NCBI GenBank assembly: GCA_025459425.1
Contig: JALOQF010000022.1
Span: 1 to 37,761, forward strand
DNA length: 37,761 nt
Reading direction: 5' to 3'
Source: Myxococcaceae bacterium
Lineage (GTDB): Bacteria; Myxococcota; Myxococcia; Myxococcales; Myxococcaceae
Below the pieces are notes generated by a model, which saw only the letters and a list, made by a program, of their open reading frames with translations, did not search any database and had not been told where the DNA came from. The position numbers and the translations under genes are program-made. Positions 29,189 through 35,939 of the stretch are shown here, piece by piece; within the stretch, counting starts at the first letter, position 1, and each line of letters begins with the position of its first letter.

Positions 29189-29964
29189 GGCGCGGAGCGG
29201 GGCTGCCTCGAGGGGCCTGCCGCGCCTCCCAGCAACGGGGGGGCGCTCCTCGACCGTCGGGCCAGCGGAGGCGCGAATCAACGCATCGCGCCCCACAGAG
29301 CCGAACGCCCTCGGACGCCGTGAAGCACGAGTCGAAACGGCGAGGTGCGGCCGGCCACCTCGGGGAGCCGCCCGCTGCCGGAGCTCCGAGGCGCCGGAGG
29401 CGCACGTTCGAACAGCGACAGCCGGGCACGGAAGGCGGCACTCCGTGGTGGCTGGGCGCGCTCGACGAAGTTCTCCGGCAGCGTGCGGCCGCGCTGGCCC
29501 GACGAGGGGCGGTTGCTCGTCCACTCGCGAGCCGTCGGCACGCGCTCCATGCTGAAGGCCCTCAAGCGGAACGAAGAGGCCATCGAGTGCGTGACGTGTC
29601 ATGCAGTCGCCTGCGTCACACCGACGTGTCGGGACACGCCGAGTTCACGCATGGGTGTTGCGCGCCGCGCCCGAGCCGCTCGACCAGCCCGTCGGGTGTG
29701 GACTCACGGCGCCGCGATTCATGGGCGAAACGCCGCGCGCGGTGTGACAGGCATCGCAGTCGGGCTGCGCGAGGCCTGGAAGCAGGCCCTCGAGCATCGG
29801 GGTTCGCGCCGGGAAGGCCACTCGCAACGGCGATGGCTCACGCTCGCTCGAGCTCGACGGCCACGCTCGACAGTGGGCTTCGGCGCGAGCGAGGACGAAG
29901 AAGGCGCACCCGCGCGGGCGTCCCTGACGTCGTCACCGGCCCAGGCGCGGCAGCCAGCGAAGCG
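29189..29964. other. Gene-decay region with c-type heme motifs on both strands
   Basis: This is 776 bases between the GlsB-like gene and a convergent lipoprotein gene. Only two protein-like scraps are recognised. The plus strand has a CVTCH heme motif at 29588-29602 (listed separately). The minus strand has CDACHTARGV with CxxCH at 29744-29758, in a 60-codon frame 29645-29827 that lacks a signal peptide. Other open frames are low-complexity. The region is read as decayed cytochrome genes, without proof. Confidence 0.4.
29495..29635 (+). pseudogene. Relic of a c-type multiheme cytochrome (c554-like)
   Basis: The frame encodes WPDEGRLLVHSRAVGTRSML then KALKRNEEAIECVTCHAVAC. The spacing of a His-containing helix (HSRAxxTxxLKALKRN), an acidic-Cys (EC) and a CxxCH heme site is the pattern of cytochrome c554-like proteins, recalled as HARAxxTLxxxKR(N)xxPECVxCHxVG. 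No signal peptide, no second heme in frame, and the frame dissolves on both sides into low-complexity sequence. The call rests on one motif block, so chance is possible. Confidence 0.35.
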
Positions 29965-30768
29965 TCACGGAGCGATCTGCCCGCACGTTCCGAGGCTCGG
30001 CCCGCACGAACCCGAGACACAGAAGACGTCGCCACAGTCGGCGTCGCTCATGCAGGCACGGGCGCGGCACACGCCGCCCGCTGGGCCGAGGAGGCAGTCC
30101 ATGCCGGAAGGGCAGGGCGACGCCGCGGAGCACCGCTGCTCCTCGCACCGCAGCGTCATCGGGTTGCACGTCTCACCACGCGCACACGGGTTCATCGGGC
30201 CGCACCCGGGCTGACAGTCGGTTTCGCCCGAGCACGCGCAGCGCCGCGGCAGGCAGACGCTCCCGCGCCCGCAGCTCGCGTCGTTGGTGCACGTGGACGG
30301 CAGGGTGTTGCACGTACCGCACTGCTGTTGCTGGTCCGGCCGCAGGCAGATGAGGGGCCGGCCGCAGGTCGAGTCGTCGGAACAGCACTGTGGCTGCGGA
30401 CAGCCGAACTGCGGGCACATGAAGGGCGCGGAGGCCTTCAGCCGGCACTGGGCAAAGCGAGGCTCGCACGAGCACTGAAAGCAGAAGTCGGGCGTGCAGC
30501 GCGCGTCGGCCCGACACGCAGTGACCGACAGCCCGGTGCAGGGGTTCGCCGCGCCGCCCGCCGTTCCACCGGCTGCGCCGCCGCCGCTGCCACCACCGGA
30601 GCCGGCACTTCCGCCAGCCTGGCCACCGCTCGTTCCGCCGGAAGCTCCGCCCGCTGACCCACCCGCGGCCGCTCCACCAGCACCTCCAGCGTCCCGCTCG
30701 TCGACCAGCGCCACACGACCGCAGGCTGCAAGACACACCGCCAGGCCCAGCACCCCGAAGACGCGCAT
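29965..30768 (-). CDS. Cys-rich lipoprotein with Gly/Ala/Ser-rich linker
   Basis: ATG 30768 begins a lipoprotein signal, MRVFGVLGLAVCLAAC, with the lipidated Cys at residue 16. The product is 267 residues. Residues ~26-76 are a Gly/Ala/Ser linker (GGAGGAAAGGSAGGASGG and on). The rest is Cys-rich (about 30 Cys), with units such as CTNDASCGRGSVCLP, CSAASPCPSGMDCLL and CMSDADCGDVFCVSGSC. The C-x(5)-C-x(4-5)-C pattern recurs in myxobacterial surface proteins whose roles are unknown. It is expected on the outer membrane or cell surface. It has the same layout as the genes at 849 and 37492. Confidence 0.85.
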   Translation of the reverse strand: MRVFGVLGLAVCLAACGRVALVDERDAGGAGGAAAGGSAGGASGGTSGGQAGGSAGSGGGSGGGAAGGTAGGAANPCTGLSVTACRADARCTPDFCFQCSCEPRFAQCRLKASAPFMCPQFGCPQPQCCSDDSTCGRPLICLRPDQQQQCGTCNTLPSTCTNDASCGRGSVCLPRRCACSGETDCQPGCGPMNPCARGETCNPMTLRCEEQRCSAASPCPSGMDCLLGPAGGVCRARACMSDADCGDVFCVSGSCGPSLGTCGQIAP

Positions 30769-31403
30769 GCGGCGTCGTCATCCACCCTGCGTGCCAGCGT
30801 CGAGGCGCCCACCCGAGGCTCAACGCCCTGAAACCGCTCGGGCTCGTGCCGCTGCCTCGCGAGGCCGTGGCCTTTCCACGCTCCACCTCACGGAAAACTG
30901 AGGCACCCGGCAGCGTCGACGCCCAGCCGCGAGTCGTCGCGCGGCTCGTATCAGGGGTCCCTTTGTTCGAGCGCTGCACGGGCCGCTGGCGAGGCGCTTC
31001 CGACGAGAGCTCGACTCCGCGCAGGGCATGACGCTCTGGCGAAGAGGGCCGCGGCGGACGTCGAGAGCCAGGCCTCGAAGGCGCCATCGCGCGGTCCTGG
31101 AGCATCGCTTCGACGCCCGGCTCGAGCGCCGCAACCGCTTCGCCTGGCTGGCGGTGTTGGTCGAGTACCGCTGGGCGAGGAAGAACGTATGGTCGCCCGT
31201 CTTCCACCGCGGCGACGATGGCGTGGCGGTGTGAGGAAGAAAACGGTGCGGTCTGTCGGCCCCGGCCTTGAAACAGCGACGGCGACCCGTGCGGTCCGGC
31301 TGGTGGACCACCAGCGTCCCAATTCGACTGGCGAGCCAGCGCCGTGCGCCCGGCGTCGCTGGTGGCCCGCACGAAGGCCACGAGCGGCTGCTTGCTGCTC
31401 ACC
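30769..31403. other. Region without an intact gene
   Basis: This is 635 bases upstream of the Cys-rich lipoprotein gene and downstream of the kinase remnant. Fragments with protein-like composition occur on the minus strand in different frames (for example HAIVAAVEDGRPYVL near 31200 and PRWKTGDHTFFLAQRYSTN near the same place), none with a start, signal or family. They may be further frameshifted parts of the kinase gene. No repeat or RNA was recognised. Confidence 0.4.
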
Positions 31404-31629
31404 TCGGACACGCGGCGCCGCGACGGGAATCGCCAGTAACTTCTCGAGGCCCACCAGCGCGCTCCGCCGCAACGCCGCCGGCATCAGGCCCCCACGCCCC
31501 AGCGATACTCGGTCTCGGCGGCCAGCGCGCGGGCAGCAGGAACTGCAGCGCCACCGGCCGGTCCACCGAGAGGTCCGTCGCCAGGGACACCGTGCCCATG
31601 CCGCCGACGCCGAGCTTCTTCTCGATGCG
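31404..31629 (-). pseudogene. Truncated, frameshifted Ser/Thr protein kinase (PknB-like) remnant
   Basis: At 31525-31629 the minus strand reads IEKKLGVGGMGTVSLATDL, then SVDRPVALQFLLPAR. This is the kinase glycine-rich loop (GxGGMGxV) and the strand that normally carries VALKxL. Here the ATP-anchoring Lys is Gln (VALQF). In another frame at 31404-31481, RRSALVGLEKLLAIPVAA looks like the following helix region (ALVGLxHxxIxPV). The fragment starts at the stop codon of the radical SAM gene, and the N-terminus, active-site HRD and DFG motifs are missing. It is therefore a dead remnant, probably left by a deletion joining it to the radical SAM gene. Confidence 0.65.
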
Positions 31630-31630
31630 G

Positions 31631-32671
31631 TCAGAAGAGCGAGAGCTGCGGCTCCGGTCGCTCGGGCCGCCGGAACGTCTCGGGTCGAGTCCATTCATCG
31701 TCGTCGCCGGCGTTGAGGCCGAGCCGCTTCGTCGTGACCTCGAAGACCTGCGCGATGGCCTCGGCGTACGGCCCTTCTCCGCGCCCACGGACGCCGAAGC
31801 GCGCGTCGTAGAGCTTGCCGTCGCGCGTCTCGCGCACCCGGTGGAGGATCTTCTCGGCCCGAAGGGGCAGGGCGGTGCGAACGCGGGCTTCGAAGACCTC
31901 CTTCACGTGGCCGGGCAGGCGCAGCAGCACGTAGCCAGCCGTACGGGCGCCCGCCGCGTGGGCCGCCTCGAGCACCTCGGCCATGCCCTCGTCGGACACG
32001 CCCGGAATGATCGGCGCCACCATCACGCCCACGGGAATGCCGGCGTCGGCCAGGGTGCGAATCGTCTGCAGCCGCCGCTTCGGCGTCGCCACGCCCGGCT
32101 CGAGGGCGCGGGCCAGCGTCTGATCCCAGATGGGAATCGAGATGGCGACGTGCACCGAGGCGTCGCGGTGCAGGCGCAGCAGCACGTCGAGATCGCGCTC
32201 GATCAGCGGCGCCTTCGTCACGATCGCGACCGGGTTGCGGTAGGTGGCGCACACCTCGAGGCACGCGCGGGTCAGCCGCAGCGACGCCTCGAGCGGCTGG
32301 TAGCAGTCGGTGACGCCGCTGAACATCACCAGGTCGCCCTTCCACGAGGGCCGATCGAAGGCCGCGCGCAACAGCTCGGCGGCGCGCCGCTTCACGACGA
32401 TCTTCGTGTCGAAGTCGGTGCCCGCGCCGAACGAGAGGTACTCGTGCGAGGGCCGGGCGTAGCAGTACGCGCAGGCGTGGTTGCAGCCGCGGTACGGGTT
32501 CGCGCTGAACCGAAACCCGAGGTCGGGCGAGTCGTTGCTGGCGAGGATCGACTGGCTCGCGTCTTCGAAGATCTCGACCTTCGCGAGCGGCACCTCGTCG
32601 AGGTACTCGAGCTCGGTGCTCGCCCAGGGGTTGGGTGGGTTCGCGATCGGCGTGGGCTTCACGCCGATCAA
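31631..32671 (-). CDS. PA0069-family radical SAM protein
   Basis: The start is TTG 32671, with GTG 32662 (MKPTPIAN) as an alternative; neither has a strong Shine-Dalgarno. The product is 346 residues. The iron-sulfur ligands are Cys63, Cys67 and Cys70 in GCNHACAYCYARPSHEYL. The residues DFDTKIVVKRRAAELLR and MFSGVTDCYQPLEASLRLTR are characteristic of the PA0069/Rv2578c group, which is related to spore photoproduct lyase. The enzyme would use S-adenosylmethionine to make a radical, but its substrate is unknown. It lies 24 bases downstream of the Roadblock gene, on the same strand. The kinase remnant starts right after its stop. Confidence 0.9.
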   Translation of the reverse strand: MIGVKPTPIANPPNPWASTELEYLDEVPLAKVEIFEDASQSILASNDSPDLGFRFSANPYRGCNHACAYCYARPSHEYLSFGAGTDFDTKIVVKRRAAELLRAAFDRPSWKGDLVMFSGVTDCYQPLEASLRLTRACLEVCATYRNPVAIVTKAPLIERDLDVLLRLHRDASVHVAISIPIWDQTLARALEPGVATPKRRLQTIRTLADAGIPVGVMVAPIIPGVSDEGMAEVLEAAHAAGARTAGYVLLRLPGHVKEVFEARVRTALPLRAEKILHRVRETRDGKLYDARFGVRGRGEGPYAEAIAQVFEVTTKRLGLNAGDDDEWTRPETFRRPERPEPQLSLF

Positions 32672-32695
32672 TCGACCACTGAAAGAGCGTTCAGG

Positions 32696-33019
32696 TCAAG
32701 CCGCGAGGATGCGCATGAGCGAGCCGACGGCCGAGTCGTCACGCACCGGAGCGCCCAGCGTCGTCAGGCACAGCGTGGTGTCGTTCACCTCGAAGCGGCT
32801 CACGTGGAGCTGCTGGTCGCGGAAGGGGCCCGTCGTCTTTCGGGTGGCCGCGCCGAGGGCGCCGAGCTCTTCGAGATCGACCCTGCCCTTGCCGGCGATG
32901 AGCAGCCCGTCGTGCGTCGTCAGCGCCACCGCGTCGAGCGAGCGCTTGAGGCAGAGCGCGTCGAGGAACATCGAGAGGGCTTCGTGAATGCGGGGCGAGC
33001 GGCGGGTGCGGCGTTCCAT
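32696..33019 (-). CDS. Roadblock/LC7-like small protein
   Basis: ATG 33019 follows GGAGG by seven bases. The product is 107 residues. LDALCLKRSLDAVALTTHDG, LLIAGKG and DLEELGALGAATRKTTGP are the alternating strands and helices of the Roadblock/LC7 fold, shared with MglB, the GTPase-activating partner of the polarity GTPase MglA in myxobacteria. There is no membrane segment. It is probably a dimeric regulator, but no small GTPase gene is adjacent; the radical SAM gene follows 24 bases downstream. The family call is moderately confident. Confidence 0.65.
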   Translation of the reverse strand: MERRTRRSPRIHEALSMFLDALCLKRSLDAVALTTHDGLLIAGKGRVDLEELGALGAATRKTTGPFRDQQLHVSRFEVNDTTLCLTTLGAPVRDDSAVGSLMRILAA

Positions 33020-33147
33020 GCGGAAACCTCCATTGGCCTACAGGGGCCTACAAGCATGAGGCGTGATGGCGTCTTCGCAAGAAATCGGTCGGAACCGGCC
33101 TCGAGCGAGCGTGTCTGTCGCGCCGTCCTCGTTCGCGGGAGTCACCC

Positions 33148-33624
33148 ATGGCAGGCGGAATGGATCTCGGTGGTCGGCCCGGCGGCCGGTCGAAGTCACT
33201 CGACGCAGCGCTGAACCTGGTGCCGTTCATCGACTTGATGGCGGTGACGATCGTGTTCCTGATCATGTCGGCGGTGTGGACGCAGCTGGGGCGCGTCTCG
33301 GTCGGGTCGGCCGGCTCGACGCCAGCGCCCGAGGCGACCGTCGATCAGCCACCGCCGCCACGCCTCGTCCTGACCGAAGCGTCGGTGACGGTCTTCGCCG
33401 GTTCGAGCGCGCAGGCCGTGATTCCCCTCGAGCGGAGTGACGGTCGGCTCACGCTCGGCCGGCTGCGAGACGAGCTCCATCGGCTCAAGGTCGCCGCACC
33501 CGACGAGACGCGGCTCACGCTCGAGTCGGAAGACGGCGTCGCGTACGGCGATCTCGTGCGGGTGCTCGACGAGTGCCTGGGCGCGCAGTTCCCGACGGTG
33601 TCGGTGTCACCCGCCAGCCTCTGA
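33148..33624 (+). CDS. ExbD/TolR-family biopolymer transport protein
   Basis: ATG 33148 follows GGGAG by about six bases. The product is 158 residues. A short cytoplasmic lead is followed by one membrane helix (NLVPFIDLMAVTIVFLIM) with Asp29, the conserved proton-path residue of ExbD/TolR. A periplasmic domain follows (RLVLTEASVTVFAG ... EDGVAYGDLVRVLDECL). These proteins pair with an ExbB/TolQ/MotA-like partner to power envelope machines. No partner gene is adjacent, so this is an orphan; in myxobacteria such partners are often elsewhere. The last 18 bases overlap the end of the exporter gene on the other strand. Confidence 0.88.
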   Translation: MAGGMDLGGRPGGRSKSLDAALNLVPFIDLMAVTIVFLIMSAVWTQLGRVSVGSAGSTPAPEATVDQPPPPRLVLTEASVTVFAGSSAQAVIPLERSDGRLTLGRLRDELHRLKVAAPDETRLTLESEDGVAYGDLVRVLDECLGAQFPTVSVSPASL

Positions 33625-34653
33625 CGGGAGCGGTGGCGCCTGCGGCGGCGCATCTTCGGCGCGAAACTCGGCGAGCAGCTTCCCCGCCACGAACAGGAAC
33701 GGGAACGAGACGAACAAGCCCACGAAGCCGAGCAGGTGCTCCCAGGCGATGAGCGAGAGGATGAGCACGAACGCGGGCAGCGGCACGTGGCGTGAGGCCA
33801 GCCGCGGGTTGAGGAAGTACGACTCGACCTTGTGCAGCACGAAGGTCAGCCCGATGAAGAGCCCGACGCCGAACCAGCCCTTGGTCTGGTACGCGACGAT
33901 CGACAGCACCGCGCCCGAGATCAGGTTCCCCACCACGGGGATCAGGCCCGACACGAAGATGAGCAGCATGAGCATCGGCACGTGCGGCACGCCGAGCAGC
34001 CACAGGATGGGCAGGGTGAGCACCGCGTTCACCGCCGCCACGATGAACTGGAGCTGCACCGTGAGGCTCACCGCTTCGGCCACGTACTCGCCCCAGCGCG
34101 TCAGCGTGCCGAACAAGGTGGTCGGCGCGAGCGAGTCGCGGAAGGCCCGCAGCCGCTCCTCGTCGAGGAAATAGACGATGGCGAGCACCAGGCCGATGAG
34201 CGCGTAGACGAGCAGGTGGCCCACCTCGGCCGCGCTCTTCGCCACGTTCGAGGCGTAGTGCTGGGCCGACTCGACGAGCCGCTCCGGGTCGGGAAGGTGG
34301 GGTTCGAGCTCGCGGAACAACGGGTGCTCCCGAATCGCGGCGATGCGGGCCGGCAGCGTCTCGCGGGTCTCCTTCACCACCGCGGTCAGCCGACCGGCGC
34401 TCAGCCACGCCGTGAGGCCCAGCGCCAGCGCCGACACCACGAGCACCACCCCCAGGGCCGGCCCACGCCCCAACCGGAAGCGCCGGTTCAGCGCGCCCGC
34501 CGAGAAGAAGAGCAGCCGCTCGAAGGCGACGAAGAACGCCAGCAGCACCAGCAACCGCCGGAAGACGAGGATCAGCGCCAGGAACGCCAGCAGGGCCACC
34601 GCGCGGCGCGCCGTCTTCTCGCGAAAAAACTCCGCCAGCCGGTCTCGAGTCAT
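33607..34653 (-). CDS. AI-2E-family (YdiK/PerM-like) membrane transporter
   Basis: ATG 34653 begins a 348-residue protein with about seven or eight hydrophobic segments. PF01594 signatures are visible: FSAGALNRRFRLGRGPALGV, the central loop with HYASNVAKSAAEVGHLLVYAL, and the conserved TGWFGVGLFIGLTFVLHKVE-like block (here KGWFGVGLFIGLTFVLHKVE). The C-terminal VLILSLIAWEHLLGFVGLFV is also typical. Family members export AI-2, bacteriocins or sodium in different species, so the substrate here is not assigned. The tRNA-Gln terminator lies 50 bases upstream, so the gene probably has its own promoter between 34654 and 34702. Confidence 0.9.
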   Translation of the reverse strand: MTRDRLAEFFREKTARRAVALLAFLALILVFRRLLVLLAFFVAFERLLFFSAGALNRRFRLGRGPALGVVLVVSALALGLTAWLSAGRLTAVVKETRETLPARIAAIREHPLFRELEPHLPDPERLVESAQHYASNVAKSAAEVGHLLVYALIGLVLAIVYFLDEERLRAFRDSLAPTTLFGTLTRWGEYVAEAVSLTVQLQFIVAAVNAVLTLPILWLLGVPHVPMLMLLIFVSGLIPVVGNLISGAVLSIVAYQTKGWFGVGLFIGLTFVLHKVESYFLNPRLASRHVPLPAFVLILSLIAWEHLLGFVGLFVSFPFLFVAGKLLAEFRAEDAPPQAPPLPSEAGG

Positions 34654-34702
34654 GACGGGTCTCTACGCCAGGCGCGCGCGACGATGGCGTGCCCCAAATG
34701 GA

Positions 34703-34734
34703 AACGGCCCCCGGAATTGCTTCCGGAGGCCGTT
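34703..34734 (-). terminator. Strong hairpin terminator after tRNA-Gln
   Basis: On the minus strand the sequence forms a 14-base-pair stem (arms 34721-34734 and 34703-34716) with a single G-U pair and a GCAA loop, a stable GNRA tetraloop. It begins seven bases after the tRNA 3' end and ends with GTTTCC, only a short T-run. It is the best terminator candidate in the window and separates the gltX unit from the exporter gene. Confidence 0.8.
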
Positions 34735-34741
34735 GAATTTG

Positions 34742-34813
34742 CTGGGGAACTAGGATTCGAACCTAGATAGCCAGAGTCAGAGTCTGGAGTCCTAGCCGTT
34801 AGACGATTCCCCA
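34742..34813 (-). tRNA. tRNA-Gln (anticodon CUG)
   Basis: The minus strand folds as a full cloverleaf. The acceptor stem is TGGGGAA with TTCCCCA, discriminator G. The D arm is GTC...GAC. The anticodon stem is CCAGA/TCTGG with loop CTCTGAC, giving anticodon CTG. The T arm is CTAGG-TTCGAAT-CCTAG. The CCA end is not encoded. It reads CAG codons, abundant in a high-GC genome. It lies 13 bases downstream of a small secreted protein gene and before a strong terminator. Confidence 0.96.
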
Positions 34814-34826
34814 ATGCACTGCGACT

Positions 34827-35174
34827 TCACTTCTTCGGCTTGGATTTCTTGTCCTTACCAGAAAAGCCCTCGGTTGGCACAACGTAAATCCGCACCTCTT
34901 CGTTCGCCTCGTAGATGTTGAGACCGAGCCATTCTCCCTTTCCTGACGGGTTGGGAATGTGAATGGCCTTCACGCCGGGCTGGTTGATGACGGTGCGGTA
35001 GGTCGAGGGCGAGTAGACCTTCTTGTAGAACTTGAGGGTGCCTTCCCAGTCCGAGGGGCTCTTGTAGCGGTGCTCGCCGACCTGCCGGGCGTTGTCGGGC
35101 AGCGTGGCGCCGAGGTCGGAGTCGGCGAGCGCGACGAAGGCGACGAGAGCAGCGGCGAGGGCGAGGCAGCGCAT
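34827..35174 (-). CDS. Small secreted protein of unknown function (115 aa)
   Basis: ATG 35174 begins a signal peptide, MRCLALAAALVAFVALADSD, cleaved probably after ALA. The mature part is ~98 residues, with RYKSPSDWEGTLKFYKKVY, VKAIHIPNPSGKGEWLGLN, EEVRIYVVPTEG and a lysine-rich tail KDKKSKPKK. No family is recognised. It lies 12 bases after the CPBP gene and 13 bases before the tRNA, on the same strand, so it is probably co-transcribed with gltX. The lysine tail suggests contact with nucleic acid, wall polymers or polyanions (inference). Confidence 0.75.
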   Translation of the reverse strand: MRCLALAAALVAFVALADSDLGATLPDNARQVGEHRYKSPSDWEGTLKFYKKVYSPSTYRTVINQPGVKAIHIPNPSGKGEWLGLNIYEANEEVRIYVVPTEGFSGKDKKSKPKK

Positions 35175-35186
35175 CGGGAGCGCCTT

Positions 35187-35939
35187 CTACAGCCACTTCC
35201 ACGCTGAAATCACGTCCATGAAGACGGCGACGGTGCCGTGGAGCAGGGCGCCGTACCAGAAGCTCCGGGTGCGCAGCGCGAGGATGCCCAGGGCGATGCC
35301 GGCGATGATGCTCCCGAGCGCTTCGAGCTCGGCCTTGCCCAGGTGCATCACCGCGAAGGGCGCCATCTGGATCAGCACGGCGGCGACGCGCCCGAAGCGG
35401 GGAATGAGGCCGTTGAGCATCCAGCCGCGGAAGAGGAACTCCCAGCCGACGAAGTAGAGGAAGTAGGCGCTCTCGTAGAGCACGAAGAGGGGAAGGCTGG
35501 TGACGGCCTTGCCGTCGACGGTGAGCAGGAACGAGGCGTTGCCGGCGAGCGGGTAGATGCCCTTGAAGGCGTCGAGGCGCGAGGCGACGTACGCAGCGGG
35601 CAGCATCACCGCGAGGAACACGCCGGTGATGGCCAGGCCCTGCCGCCAGTTGCCGAGGCCGAAGCCGTACTTCCGGTAGAAGCGCCCCTTCGTCGCCACC
35701 GAGAGGAGGAGCGGCATCACCAGGTACAGCACCAGCGAGCAGCCGAACCACCAGAAGTGGCCCAGCACGTTCGCGGCGGGGTGTTTGTCGAAGCGGTCTC
35801 CGACGAGCGCGCGGAAGTAGCCGGTGTTGCCCTGGTAGTGCGAGATGATCAGCAGGGCGCAGGCGCCGCAGATCACCACCGTGGGCTCGTCGGCGAACCC
35901 GGCCAGCGCGCGGCGGAAGACGGTGACGAGGCGCTTCAC
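35187..35939 (-). CDS. CPBP-family (Abi-like) intramembrane protease
   Basis: GTG 35939 overlaps the gltX stop (TGA 35936-35938) in a GTGA arrangement, so translation is coupled. The product is 250 residues with about seven membrane helices. Motif 1 is FVGWEFLFRGW, with a single Glu where most members have EExxxR. Motif 2 is FAVMHLGK and motif 3 is LLHGTVAVFMD, which supply the metal-binding His residues. The family includes type II CAAX-prenyl-like proteases and self-immunity proteins; whether this member is active is unclear given the Trp in place of the first Glu, although WEFxxRG variants are known in the family. The link to gltX may be only positional. Confidence 0.88.
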   Translation of the reverse strand: MKRLVTVFRRALAGFADEPTVVICGACALLIISHYQGNTGYFRALVGDRFDKHPAANVLGHFWWFGCSLVLYLVMPLLLSVATKGRFYRKYGFGLGNWRQGLAITGVFLAVMLPAAYVASRLDAFKGIYPLAGNASFLLTVDGKAVTSLPLFVLYESAYFLYFVGWEFLFRGWMLNGLIPRFGRVAAVLIQMAPFAVMHLGKAELEALGSIIAGIALGILALRTRSFWYGALLHGTVAVFMDVISAWKWL

